Positions 28,908-37,378 of a stretch of DNA of 64,000 nt are shown piece by piece. The notes under the pieces were generated by a model. The model was not told the origin of the DNA. It saw only the letters and a program-made list of their open reading frames with translations, and did no database searches. A program made the translations under genes and the position numbers. This DNA comes from DATLWN01 sp963764315 (GTDB lineage: Bacteria > Pseudomonadota > Zetaproteobacteria > Mariprofundales > Mariprofundaceae): the NCBI GenBank assembly GCA_963764315.1, contig CAVXSB010000002.1:434001-498000 (forward strand), in the 5' to 3' direction. Every line of letters starts with the position of its first letter. Positions within the stretch are counted from its first letter, which is position 1.

Positions 28908-29522
28908 ATGACAAAACATCATCGCCATGGATGGTTCTTTCTCAGGAAATGGCTGAAGGAACCGATGAAAATCGCATCGCCCTGGCCCAGTTCCAAATAC
29001 CTGGCCGATGCCATGTGCGGACCCATCAACGGCAGCAGTGGCGCCGTGGTGGAGCTGGGCGGGGGCACCGGTGCGGTGACGCACGCCCTGCTTCATCGTT
29101 GCGTTGACAAGCAGGGTCTGTATATCATCGAAAAGGACAAGACGCTGGCCAGGATGTTGACCGCCAAATATCCCGAGGCCACGATCATCGAGGGCGATGC
29201 CAGCGACATGGACGAACTGCTCAGGGAACGGGGCGTGTCCCGGATTTCCGCCGTCATTTCGAGCCTGCCGATGCTGCTGATCCCCGAACCGGCACAGTTC
29301 GCTATCCTCCAGAAGAGTTTCGCCATGCTGGAGGAGGGTGGAACCTTCGTGCAGTACACCTACGGCCTGCGTTCTCCCATCAGCACTAGGGTTCTCGAAA
29401 AACTGGGCATCACCGGGAGCGAGGGGAAAGCCGTCTGGCGCAACCTGCCGCCGGCAAGGGTCTGGTCATTCCACCAGGCAAAAACCGATGCGAACGCCAA
29501 GGATGCAGCCGCATTCCTTTGA
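28908..29522 (+). CDS. PmtA-like phospholipid N-methyltransferase family protein
   Basis: 204 aa. The SAM motif VVELGGGTGAVTHALL (about 47-62), ISSLPMLLIP and FVQYTYGLRSP match bacterial phosphatidylethanolamine N-methyltransferases of the PmtA type and rRNA-methylase-like relatives. The N-terminus has a basic and aromatic helix (HHRHGWFFLRKWL) suited to membrane-surface binding. If active it would methylate PE towards phosphatidylcholine. The ATG at 28908 has GAGGGGAC upstream. Confidence 0.78.
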   Translation: MTKHHRHGWFFLRKWLKEPMKIASPWPSSKYLADAMCGPINGSSGAVVELGGGTGAVTHALLHRCVDKQGLYIIEKDKTLARMLTAKYPEATIIEGDASDMDELLRERGVSRISAVISSLPMLLIPEPAQFAILQKSFAMLEEGGTFVQYTYGLRSPISTRVLEKLGITGSEGKAVWRNLPPARVWSFHQAKTDANAKDAAAFL

Positions 29523-29579
29523 AGGAAACGCGCCCATTTTCTTGGCAATACGCACCGCTCCCGACCGGGCCGAAACATC

Positions 29580-30194
29580 ATGCCGTCCCTGAATCTTCTG
29601 CGTCCCGAGTTCACCAGCACACTGGCCGACCGCCTGCTGCATGGAGCCGGCATCAACCTCGTCGGCCCGCACGGCCAGGGTCGCCGGCGCACGCTGGCGG
29701 ACCTGTACGACTGCCTGCCGGATTCCCTGCAGGTCTTACAGGCAAACCTGCGCGAATACCCACACAGCCTTGCAGCCATGCTTGCCGATCTGCGCGCCCA
29801 GGCGGAGCTAGCCGACGCTGGCCGGTTCGACGACCTGCTCGACCGCCTGCAGGCACGGCACGCTCGCACCCTGATCATCCTGCACAACCTGGACGAACTG
29901 CAGAAAGGAAGGGATAGCGGCTACGACGACGGCTTCTTCACCTTGCTGAACGGCATGGACGGACACGTCGGCCTGTCGCTTTTGTGCATATCGGAATGCC
30001 TGCATGAGGCGTGGCCACTGGATATCGAGGCGGTGATGCTGCCGCCCCTGAGCGAGGCGCAGATTCTGGCGGAACTCAAACGCCGGCAACCGCCCGTGGC
30101 GACATCGGCATGGCCCGGCATCGCCGCCTGGATAACGGCACAACCCACCCCCTATACCCTGCTGGAGCAGCCGGAGGCATGGCCCCCGGCATGA
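29580..30194 (+). CDS. Degenerate P-loop ATPase-like protein
   Basis: 204 aa, family not recognised. GPHGQGRRRT at 29-38 sits where a Walker A would, but the usual Lys is Arg. LIILHNLDE at 98-106 resembles a Walker B with Asp-Glu. SLLCISECL could be the sensor strand, and a short C-terminal helical part follows. The layout resembles small AAA/STAND ATPase cores used for partner recruitment. It follows the PmtA-like gene by 57 bases in the same direction and may share a transcript. Its length ends well short of the oppositely oriented ybiT. Confidence 0.62.
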   Translation: MPSLNLLRPEFTSTLADRLLHGAGINLVGPHGQGRRRTLADLYDCLPDSLQVLQANLREYPHSLAAMLADLRAQAELADAGRFDDLLDRLQARHARTLIILHNLDELQKGRDSGYDDGFFTLLNGMDGHVGLSLLCISECLHEAWPLDIEAVMLPPLSEAQILAELKRRQPPVATSAWPGIAAWITAQPTPYTLLEQPEAWPPA

Positions 30195-30207
30195 GGCGGA
30201 GCACCGC

Positions 30208-31800
30208 TTAGGCGATGCCCTGGCTTCTCAGGTATTCCTCGTACGTGCCGTGGTAATCGACGATGCCATCCGGCGTCAGTTCGATGATGCGGGTGGCCAG
30301 CGAGGATACGAACTCGCGATCGTGGCTGACGAAGATCAGCGTGCCCGGATAATTCTCCAGCGCCGTGTTCAGCGATTCGATGAACTCCATATCCATGTGA
30401 TTGGTCGGCTCGTCCAGCAGCATGACGTTCGGATTCTGGAACATGAACTTGCCGAACAGCATGCGCCCCTGCTCGCCGCCGGACAGCTTCTTCACCGATT
30501 TCTTGATGTCGTTCTGCGAGAACAGCATGCGCCCGAGGTTGCCGCGCACTTCCTGCTCGCCGTGCTCCTTCTTCTTCCACTGCGCCATCCAGTCGTACAG
30601 GTTCATGTCCTCGGCGAAATCGGCCGAATGGTCCTGCGCGTAATAGCCCAGGTTCACGTTCTCCGACCATTTGATGCTGCCGTGATCCGCCTCCAGATCG
30701 CCGGCCAGGCAGCGCAGCAGCGTGGTCTTGCCGATGCCGTTCGGGCCGATCACCGCCACGCGCTCGCCGACCGGCACCATCAGGTTGAACTTCTCGAACA
30801 GCGGCTTGCCGCCGAAGCCCTTGCCGAGGCCCTTCAGCTCCAGCGCCACGCGGAACAGCTGCTTATCCTGCGTGAAACGGATGAACGGATTGACGCGGCT
30901 GGAAGGCTTGACCTCGTCCAGCTGGATCTTCTCGATCTGCCGGGCGCGCGAGGTCGCCTGCGCGGCCTTGGAGGCATTGGCCGAGAAGCGGCTAACGAAG
31001 CTCTGCAGTTCGGCGATCTGGGCCTTCTTCTTGGCGTTCCCGGCCAGCAGGCGCTCCCGCACCTGCGTTGCCGCGATCATGTACTCGTCGTAATTGCCCG
31101 GATAGATGCGCAGCTCGCCGTAATCGAGGTCCGCCATATGGGTGCAGACGCTGTTCAGGAAATGCCGGTCGTGCGAGATGATGATCATCGTGCAGTCGCG
31201 GGCGTTGATCACATCTTCCAGCCAGCGGATGGCATTGATATCGAGGTTATTGGTCGGCTCGTCCAGCAGGATGACCTGGGGATCGCCGAACAGGGCCTGC
31301 GCCAACAGCACGCGCAGCTTCCAACCCGGAGCGATGGCGCTCATCGGGCCTTCGTGCACGGCGATCGGAATATCCATGCTGAGCAGCAGATCGCCGGCAT
31401 TGGCCTCGGCACTGTAGCCGTCCAGCTCGGCAAACCGGCTTTCCAGGTCGCCGGCGCGCATGCCGTCCTCTTCCGTGAAATCGCTCTTGGCATAGAGGCG
31501 ATCGCGCTCCTCCTTGATACGCCAGAGCTCCTCATGTCCCATCATCACGGTATCGAGCACCGAGCAATCCTCGAAGGCGAAATGATCCTGCCGCAGCTTT
31601 CCGAGGCGGTCGTTCCGATCCAGGCTGACCGTGCCTGCCGTCGGCTCCAGATCGCCGCCAAGGATCTTCATCAGCGTCGACTTGCCGCAGCCGTTGGCAC
31701 CGATCAGGCCATAGCGATGGCCATCGCCGAACTTGACCGAGATGTTTTCGAACAGGGGCTTGTCCCCGAATTGCATGGTAATGCCGGATGTGGAAATCAA
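30208..31800 (-). CDS. ybiT: ABC-F family ATPase YbiT
   Basis: Ribosome-associated ABC-F protein, 530 aa, the same length as E. coli YbiT and very similar throughout. There are two ATP cassettes. The first Walker A is GANGCGKST at 34-42 with LLDEPTNNLD, and the second is GPNGIGKTT (near 350) with LSGGEQGRMLFGK and LLDEPTNHMD. Between them lies the charged linker KKKAQIAELQSFVSRFSANA. No membrane part. I chose the TTG at 31800 because it matches the family N-terminus (ISTSGITMQFG). The open frame continues to 31965, but that part is unlike YbiT. It is divergent from ectABC. Confidence 0.94.
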   Translation of the reverse strand: MISTSGITMQFGDKPLFENISVKFGDGHRYGLIGANGCGKSTLMKILGGDLEPTAGTVSLDRNDRLGKLRQDHFAFEDCSVLDTVMMGHEELWRIKEERDRLYAKSDFTEEDGMRAGDLESRFAELDGYSAEANAGDLLLSMDIPIAVHEGPMSAIAPGWKLRVLLAQALFGDPQVILLDEPTNNLDINAIRWLEDVINARDCTMIIISHDRHFLNSVCTHMADLDYGELRIYPGNYDEYMIAATQVRERLLAGNAKKKAQIAELQSFVSRFSANASKAAQATSRARQIEKIQLDEVKPSSRVNPFIRFTQDKQLFRVALELKGLGKGFGGKPLFEKFNLMVPVGERVAVIGPNGIGKTTLLRCLAGDLEADHGSIKWSENVNLGYYAQDHSADFAEDMNLYDWMAQWKKKEHGEQEVRGNLGRMLFSQNDIKKSVKKLSGGEQGRMLFGKFMFQNPNVMLLDEPTNHMDMEFIESLNTALENYPGTLIFVSHDREFVSSLATRIIELTPDGIVDYHGTYEEYLRSQGIA

Positions 31801-31843
31801 TGTATCGTCCCGTGATGCGTGGAAAAGGTGTTTGGTAGCGGCG

Positions 31844-31871
31844 ATCTTAGTGCAGGCCATGAGATATACAA
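31844..31871 (-). promoter_or_regulatory. Candidate promoter of ybiT
   Basis: On the minus strand TTGTAT (31871-31866), a 16-base spacer and TAAGAT (31849-31844), about 45 bases before the ybiT start. Each hexamer matches four or five of six consensus bases. The ectA promoter in the same intergenic space could not be pinned down. Confidence 0.4.
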
Positions 31872-31948
31872 GCAAGCAACATATATGGCACACCATGTCG
31901 TTTGGGGGGCATTTGCATTTATCGACCAGCCGACTAGGGTAGCCGGCA

Positions 31949-32503
31949 ATGCTTACCGGGAACAATCAAAACCCCAGGGAAGCAGGCCGTTTGTCCTTTC
32001 GTAAACCGCTCGCTGACGATGCCCCGGGGATTTATGCCCTGGTGGAACGCAGTAAGCCGCTGGACCTGAACTCTCGGTACTGCTACCTGATTCTGTGCGC
32101 GCACTTCGCCTCGACCTGCATCGTCGTCGAACGGGACGGGGAGGTTGTCGCCTTCGCCACGGCCTACATCCTGCCGGAACACCGCGATACGCTGTTCGTC
32201 TGGCAGATCGCCGTCGATGCAAGCATGCGCGGCCAGGGCCTGGCCAAGAAGATGCTGCGCCGGCTGCTCGCCCGTCCGGTGCTGAAGGGTATCCGCTACA
32301 TCGAGGCCACGGTCAATCCGTCCAACAAGGCCTCGCGCGCCCTGTTCCAGTCGCTGGCGGATGATTGTTCGGTTCCCCTTGGCGAGAGCCCGATGTTTGC
32401 CGCCGAACTCTTCGGCGACAGCAATCATGAGCCGGAGCACCTGCTCCGCGTCGGGCCGATCGGCCCGGTCAGCAAAACTATGATCGGAGGCATGCAGGCA
32501 TGA
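31949..32503 (+). CDS. ectA: L-2,4-diaminobutyrate N-acetyltransferase EctA
   Basis: GNAT-fold enzyme that acetylates diaminobutyrate, the second step of ectoine synthesis. 184 aa. The acetyl-CoA loop MRGQGLAKKML is at 93-103, and the EctA marks LDLNSRYCYLILC and ATVNPSNKASRALF are clear. The ATG at 31949 has an AGGG about nine bases upstream. It starts the ectABC operon and overlaps ectB by an ATGA. No EctR-type regulator or Ask_Ect aspartokinase gene is next to it. Confidence 0.96.
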   Translation: MLTGNNQNPREAGRLSFRKPLADDAPGIYALVERSKPLDLNSRYCYLILCAHFASTCIVVERDGEVVAFATAYILPEHRDTLFVWQIAVDASMRGQGLAKKMLRRLLARPVLKGIRYIEATVNPSNKASRALFQSLADDCSVPLGESPMFAAELFGDSNHEPEHLLRVGPIGPVSKTMIGGMQA

Positions 32504-33780
32504 GGATTTTCGAGGAGATGGAATCGGAGGTGCGCGGTTATATCCGCTCCTTCCCAGCCGTGTTCGACACCGCCGTCGGTTCGGAGATGTTCGATGAGCA
32601 CGGCAACCGTTATATCGACTTCTTCGCCGGTGCAGGATCGCTGAACTACGGGCATAACAACCCGGCGATCCAGGAGGCGATGATCGAGTACCTGCAGCAT
32701 AACGGCGTGCTGCACGGCCTGGACAAGGCGACGGTGGCGAAGAAGAACTTCCTGCAGAAGTTCCGCGACACCATCCTTTCCCCGCGCAACCTCGAGTACA
32801 AGGTGCAGTTCACCGGCCCGACCGGCACCAACGCCGTGGAGACGGCCCTGAAGCTTGCGCGCATGGTCAAGCAACGCTCCAACATCATCGCCTTCACGAA
32901 CGCCTACCACGGACTGTCGATGGGATCCCTGGCCGTGACCGGTAACTCCTTCTACCGCGACGAATCTTACGGCGTGCGCGCCAACAGCGCCTTCGTACCC
33001 TTCGACGGCTACATCGGCGGTGATTTCGACAGCATGCGCTACCTGCGCCGCCTGCTCTCCGACCAGAGCAGCGGCGTGGATCTGCCGGCCGCCATCATCG
33101 TCGAGACGGTGCAGGGCGAGGGCGGCATCCATGTGGCGCGTGATTCCTGGCTGCAGGAACTGGCGGCGATCTGCCGCGAGTACGATATCCTCTTGATCAT
33201 CGACGACATCCAGATGGGTAACGGCCGTACCGGCACCTTCTTCAGCTTCGAGCGCGCCGGCATCACCCCGGACATGGTGACGGTGTCCAAGTCCATCGGC
33301 ACCGGCCTTCCCATGGCCCTGCTGCTGATTCGCCCCGAGCTCGACCGCTGGAAGCCGGGGGAACACACCGGCACCTTCCGCGGCAACAATCTCGCCTTCG
33401 TCGCCGCCACCAAGGCCCTGGAATACTGGGACTCCCCGGATTTCGCCGAGGGCGTGACCCACAAGGGCGAGCTGTTCGAGAAGGGCCTGAAGGCCATTGT
33501 CGAAAAGCACAACGGCGGGACTGCAGGCCAGTTGCGCGGCGTCGGCATGGTCTGGGGCATCGAATTCGCCGACGAGGATTTCGCCGGCTCGGTCTCCGAG
33601 GAAGCCTTCAAGCGCGGCCTGATCATCGAGACGGCCGGCGCCAACGGGCAGGTGCTGAAATTCCTGCCGGCACTGACCATCAGCGAGGAGCTGATCGCCG
33701 AGGGCCTGGAGATCATCGACGCATCGATCGCCTCGGTACTGGAAATACGCAAGCAATTACGAGCGGGGAACCTCACATGA
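32500..33780 (+). CDS. ectB: Diaminobutyrate-2-oxoglutarate transaminase EctB
   Basis: Class III PLP aminotransferase making diaminobutyrate from aspartate semialdehyde, the first step of ectoine synthesis. 426 aa. GPTGTNAVETALKLAR (106-121), IIDDIQMGNGRTG with the ring-binding Asp (233-245) and Schiff-base Lys264 in TVSKSIGTG. Its start overlaps the ectA stop and its stop overlaps ectC, so all three are translationally coupled. Confidence 0.97.
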   Translation: MRIFEEMESEVRGYIRSFPAVFDTAVGSEMFDEHGNRYIDFFAGAGSLNYGHNNPAIQEAMIEYLQHNGVLHGLDKATVAKKNFLQKFRDTILSPRNLEYKVQFTGPTGTNAVETALKLARMVKQRSNIIAFTNAYHGLSMGSLAVTGNSFYRDESYGVRANSAFVPFDGYIGGDFDSMRYLRRLLSDQSSGVDLPAAIIVETVQGEGGIHVARDSWLQELAAICREYDILLIIDDIQMGNGRTGTFFSFERAGITPDMVTVSKSIGTGLPMALLLIRPELDRWKPGEHTGTFRGNNLAFVAATKALEYWDSPDFAEGVTHKGELFEKGLKAIVEKHNGGTAGQLRGVGMVWGIEFADEDFAGSVSEEAFKRGLIIETAGANGQVLKFLPALTISEELIAEGLEIIDASIASVLEIRKQLRAGNLT

Positions 33781-34187
33781 TCGTACGCAGTCTGGAAAAC
33801 ATCATCGGCACGGACCGGGACGTCAAGGGCGAAACCGGCCACTGGGAAAGCCGCCGGCTGATCCTGAACAACGATGCGGTCGGCTTCTCGCTGCACGACA
33901 CCATCATCCATGCCGGCACGGAATCGCAGTTCTGGTACAAAAACCACATCGAGGCGGTCTACTGCGTCGAGGGCGAGGGCGAGGTGGAAACCCTGGACGA
34001 CGGCAAGATCTATCCGATCAAGGACGGCACCGTCTATGTGCTCAACGCCCACGATCGCCATAAACTGCGGGCCACCAAAACGATGCGTCTGATCTGCGTG
34101 TTCAATCCGCCGGTCACCGGAACCGAAAAGCACGATGCCGACGGCGCCTACCTGCCCGGCGCCGCCATGGGTGATTCGGAGGGCTAG
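33777..34187 (+). CDS. ectC: Ectoine synthase EctC
   Basis: Cupin-fold cyclase that closes N-acetyl-diaminobutyrate to ectoine. 136 aa, typical. FWYKNHIEAVYCVEGEGEVE, IYPIKDGTVYVLNAHDRHKL and RLICVFNPPVTG are EctC signatures. Last gene of the operon. No ectD hydroxylase follows, so ectoine rather than hydroxyectoine is expected from this locus. The stop overlaps by four bases the stop of a convergent small gene. Confidence 0.97.
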   Translation: MIVRSLENIIGTDRDVKGETGHWESRRLILNNDAVGFSLHDTIIHAGTESQFWYKNHIEAVYCVEGEGEVETLDDGKIYPIKDGTVYVLNAHDRHKLRATKTMRLICVFNPPVTGTEKHDADGAYLPGAAMGDSEG

Positions 34188-34444
34188 TCCGCCTGCCCGA
34201 CGTTGACCCGGCGCAGCATGCGACTGCCGTAGACGAGAAGGAAGGCCCCGGCCGACTCCACGACCAGCGCCACCGCGGCCAGCTCCAGCCCGGCGTTCAC
34301 GAAGTGGTTCATGGTGTGCAGCGACGGATCGCTCGCCGCCCGCCAGTGATCGATCAGGCGGGTGAAGACGACGCTGGCGCCGATACCGCCCAGGGCGCAA
34401 ACCAGAACCCCGAAGATCTGTAACACGATGGCCGTTGTGCGCAT
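34184..34444 (-). CDS. Small two-helix membrane protein
   Basis: 86 aa, not recognised. Two hydrophobic helices (about 4-28 and 50-72) are linked by a His-containing loop, with a short basic tail (GSRMLRRVN). The ATG at 34444 has a strong GGAGGGGGAG site. Convergent with ectC, with a four-base overlap. Confidence 0.68.
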   Translation of the reverse strand: MRTTAIVLQIFGVLVCALGGIGASVVFTRLIDHWRAASDPSLHTMNHFVNAGLELAAVALVVESAGAFLLVYGSRMLRRVNVGQAD

Positions 34445-34553
34445 GCCAGCTCCCCCTCCCGATCGGCATCAGGCTAGCATATCGGCGCCGCCCGCCGAAA
34501 TCCCCCATAAGCTGTCTCTTTTTCTACCGCTGATATGCTGGCATGCTGGACGC

Positions 34554-34793
34554 ATGAAGGCGCATTCAAGATCCAGGATCCTGGCCTCGCTCGCCCTGCT
34601 TTCGGCACTGGGCCTTGCTGGCTGCGGGGATACGGCCAAGCCCGTGCCGGTGAAAAACAACCAAACGCCACCCCCTTATGCCGACAAGGGTATCGACGCC
34701 GTCGGCGTCGGCCGCGATCCCTCTCACCATTCTCCGTTCGGTTCCCCATCTGAGGCCGAGACGAGCGCCGCCCAGCCGGTAAAAAAACCCTAG
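34554..34793 (+). CDS. Small hypothetical lipoprotein
   Basis: 79 aa. Basic start (MKAHSRSR), hydrophobic core and lipobox LGLAGC with Cys at about residue 24. The mature part is Pro/Ser-rich and without known motifs (KNNQTPPPYADKG). The downstream sequence up to 34860 shows nothing further. The start is supported mainly by the signal peptide, since the ribosome site is poor. Confidence 0.6.
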   Translation: MKAHSRSRILASLALLSALGLAGCGDTAKPVPVKNNQTPPPYADKGIDAVGVGRDPSHHSPFGSPSEAETSAAQPVKKP

Positions 34794-34876
34794 ATCATCC
34801 TCCTAAAATCATGCGGGCGCCAGTGTAATGAATCCGCCTTCCCCGCCATTTTTGCACCCCATATATTGCCGCTCAT

Positions 34877-34892
34877 TCGGTCATTAGACCGA
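34877..34892. promoter_or_regulatory. Inverted repeat before the acid-shock-like gene
   Basis: TCGGTC-ATTA-GACCGA, a perfect 6-bp inverted repeat, lies 22 bases before the start codon and just before the GGAG ribosome site. It could be an operator or a leader hairpin. Confidence 0.4.
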
Positions 34893-34913
34893 TGGAATAA
34901 GGAGCAAATACGT

Positions 34914-35144
34914 ATGCGTTCTTTTATGATGGCTCTGATTGCACTGACCACGCTTGCGTTCGCTGCGGCACCGATTGCCATGGCCGACGAGGCCAAGCCT
35001 GCTGCGGCCGCTAAGACCGAGCAGCATCACAAGGAAATGAAGCATCACGCGAAGAAACATCACGTGAAGCATCATGCCAAGAAGCATCACCACGTGAAAA
35101 AGCACGAGGCCAAGAAGGTTGAAAAGAAGGCAGAAGCGAAGTAA
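34914..35144 (+). CDS. Exported His/Lys/Ala-rich protein (acid-shock-like)
   Basis: 76 aa. A Sec signal peptide (about 1-24, ending AMADEA) is followed by a mature part made almost only of Lys, His, Ala and Glu, with repeated HHAKKHH units. Composition and size resemble the periplasmic acid-shock protein Asr of enterobacteria, though this may be convergence. It could buffer protons or bind metal ions in the periplasm. The ATG at 34914 has GGAG nine bases upstream, and a strong terminator follows. Confidence 0.75.
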   Translation: MRSFMMALIALTTLAFAAAPIAMADEAKPAAAAKTEQHHKEMKHHAKKHHVKHHAKKHHHVKKHEAKKVEKKAEAK

Positions 35145-35168
35145 GGATCTGGGCTAGTCCCAAGACCG

Positions 35169-35202
35169 AAAAAGGCCCCCGCAATCCGCGGGGGCCTTTT
35201 TT
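35169..35202. terminator. Strong rho-independent terminator
   Basis: A 14-bp stem of A-run, GGCCCCCGC and its complement around loop AATCC, with T6 on the plus strand and T5 on the minus strand. It serves the acid-shock-like gene and, from the other side, slyD. Confidence 0.92.
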
Positions 35203-35214
35203 ATCGATGCGCGC

Positions 35215-35694
35215 TCAGTGGTGCCCGCCGGGACCATGCACATGGCCATGCTCAAGCTCATCGGCCGTGGCATCGCGCACCTCGACGATGGTGACATCGA
35301 AGTTCAGCGTTACGCCGGCCAGCGGATGGTTGCCATCCACCGTCACATCGTCGCCGTCGATGGCCATGATGGTGACGATCTGCTGCCCATCATCGCTCTC
35401 GGCACGGAACTGCATGCCGGCCTCGAGATCCTCGATACCCTGGAATGCCTCCCTCGGCACCACCTGCTGCATGGAATCGTCGCGCTCCCCGTAACCCTCG
35501 GCAGGGCTAACCGACACCTGCACCTGGTCGCCGGTCTGCTTGCCCTCGAGCGCCTTCTCCAGGCCCGGCACGATATTGTCGCAGCCGTGCAGGTAGAACA
35601 GGGGCTCAAAGCCCTCGGAGCTGTCGATGACCTCCCCCGCGTCGTCCTTCAGCGTGTAATCGATCGAAACCACCTTGTTCTTGGCAACCTGCAT
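35215..35694 (-). CDS. slyD: FKBP-type peptidyl-prolyl isomerase SlyD
   Basis: 159 aa. FKBP core with SlyD insert-in-flap arrangement: VSIDYTLKDDAGEVIDSS at the start, LFYLHGCDNIVPGLEKAL and PLAGVTLNFDVTI. The metal-binding tail is short but His-rich (HGHVHGPGGHH). It acts as a cytoplasmic prolyl isomerase and chaperone and, in many species, a nickel carrier. The ATG at 35694 has CAGGGG upstream. Confidence 0.93.
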   Translation of the reverse strand: MQVAKNKVVSIDYTLKDDAGEVIDSSEGFEPLFYLHGCDNIVPGLEKALEGKQTGDQVQVSVSPAEGYGERDDSMQQVVPREAFQGIEDLEAGMQFRAESDDGQQIVTIMAIDGDDVTVDGNHPLAGVTLNFDVTIVEVRDATADELEHGHVHGPGGHH

Positions 35695-35751
35695 AGCGCA
35701 CCCCTGAAAATTGGAATGGCCACACCCTACCCCGCAGACCCGCACTGGCAA

Positions 35752-35772
35752 TGAGATTTTTGCCAAATCTCA
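35752..35772. repeat. Perfect inverted repeat between zwf and slyD
   Basis: TGAGATTT-TTGCC-AAATCTCA, an 8-bp stem with a 5-base loop, in the 184-base space between slyD and the second zwf. No T-tract is present, so it could be an operator or mRNA hairpin rather than a terminator. Confidence 0.4.
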
Positions 35773-35878
35773 GATCGGACGACGATTGTGCCGGCGCACC
35801 CCGATGCGCAATCAGCCCTCCATATTGGGCGCGGCCAGCAAAAAGATGCGCAAGACCTGCGCCTGGCCTGGCCTGGCC

Positions 35879-37378
35879 TCAGCTCAACGGCCGCCAGCCG
35901 CCCTCGCAGCCAGCCATCAACGCATCCGCACCCGGGATCAATGGGCTACCGGCCGGGTAGTGCGGGATGTTGCGTTCCGATTCCCCCCAGGCGGTCAGAA
36001 TGGGATCGACGATGCGCCAGGAGGCCTCGACCTCGTCGGCGCGCGAGAACATCTCGGCCTCGCCCAGGATGACGTCGTGCAGCAGCGTTTCGTAGGCCTC
36101 GGGCATGTTGCTTCCGGCCATGGCATAGGGAGCATCCATGATCAGGGTCCTCAGGCGTGTGCTCAGCCCCGGTTGCTTGGCGTTCATCGACAGGCTCATG
36201 CCCTCGTCCGGTTGCAGCCGGAACACCATATCGTTGATCGCCAGCTCCGGCGTATCGCGGATAAACAGATTCTGCGGCGGCCGGCGGAAACGGATGGCGA
36301 TCTCCGAAAAGCGGCTTGGCAGCCGCTTGCCGGTGCGCAGCAGAAAGGGCACGCCCTGCCAGCGCCAGTTGTCGATATGGAAACGCACGGCGGCGAAGGT
36401 CTCGACATCCGAGCCCTCGGCCACACCGTTCTCCTGTCTGTAGGCCGGCACCAACTCGTCGCCGATGCGCCCGGGCCCGTACTGCGCCCGCACGGTATAG
36501 CGCGCGATATCCTCCGGGCTGAACGGGCGGATAGCACGCAGCACCTTCATCTTCTCGTCGCGCACGGCATCGGTGCCGAGTTCCACCGGCGGCTCCATGG
36601 CCACCATCGCCATCACCTGCATCAAATGGCTCTGGATCATGTCGCGCAGGGCGCCGGCCTGCTCGTAGTAGCCGGCGCGGTACTCGATGCCGATCGACTC
36701 GGCGACGGTGATCTGTACATGGTCGATGAAGTTGCGGTTCCACAGGGGTTCGAGCACGGTGTTGGCGAAGCGGAACACCATCAGGTTCTGCACGCTTTCC
36801 TTACCTAGGTAATGATCGATGCGGTAGATCTGCGACTCGTCGAAGCTGGCCTGCACCTCCCGGTTCAGGGTGCGGGCGCTGTCCTCGTTCATGCCGAACG
36901 GCTTCTCGATGACGATGCGGCGGAAACCATCTTCCTGCCCGTTCAGGCCGCATGCCGCCAGGCTTCCGGCCACACGCCCGTACCATGCCGGCGGGATGGC
37001 GAGATAGAACATGGCATTTCGCGACTGGCCGTTGCGCTCGATATGTTCCCGCAGCACATCATAGGTGGCCGTGTCGCCGAGATCGCCGCTGACCACCTCC
37101 AGCATGTCGGCGAAGGCGCGCCACTGGTCCTGGCTGAGGATGGCGTCCGGGGCATAGGTCAGGAGCGCCTGATGCACATAGTTCCGCCAGTGCGAGGTCG
37201 ACCAGTCCTGACGCACGACGCCGATGATGCGGCTGCCCGGGGCAATCAGGTTCCAGCGATGCATATGCGCCAGCGCCGGCAACAGCTTGCGCTTGCTCAG
37301 GTCGCCGCCGGCCCCGAAAATAACGATATTGGCCGACTCCGGCCGGGCGCCGATATAGGAGGCAAAGGCCGTGCTCAT
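35879..37378 (-). CDS. zwf: Glucose-6-phosphate dehydrogenase, intact copy 2
   Basis: 499 aa. IFGAGGDLSKRKLLPAL near the N-terminus (NADP site), IEKPFGMNEDSART and the catalytic RIDHYLGKESVQN are all intact. It diverges strongly from the frameshifted zwf at 22105-23515, so the two are old paralogues or separate acquisitions. The ATG at 37378 overlaps the stop of a 48-codon gnd remnant (ATGA), meaning translation is still coupled to that remnant. It is likely the working G6PDH of the strain. Confidence 0.95.
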   Translation of the reverse strand: MSTAFASYIGARPESANIVIFGAGGDLSKRKLLPALAHMHRWNLIAPGSRIIGVVRQDWSTSHWRNYVHQALLTYAPDAILSQDQWRAFADMLEVVSGDLGDTATYDVLREHIERNGQSRNAMFYLAIPPAWYGRVAGSLAACGLNGQEDGFRRIVIEKPFGMNEDSARTLNREVQASFDESQIYRIDHYLGKESVQNLMVFRFANTVLEPLWNRNFIDHVQITVAESIGIEYRAGYYEQAGALRDMIQSHLMQVMAMVAMEPPVELGTDAVRDEKMKVLRAIRPFSPEDIARYTVRAQYGPGRIGDELVPAYRQENGVAEGSDVETFAAVRFHIDNWRWQGVPFLLRTGKRLPSRFSEIAIRFRRPPQNLFIRDTPELAINDMVFRLQPDEGMSLSMNAKQPGLSTRLRTLIMDAPYAMAGSNMPEAYETLLHDVILGEAEMFSRADEVEASWRIVDPILTAWGESERNIPHYPAGSPLIPGADALMAGCEGGWRPLS

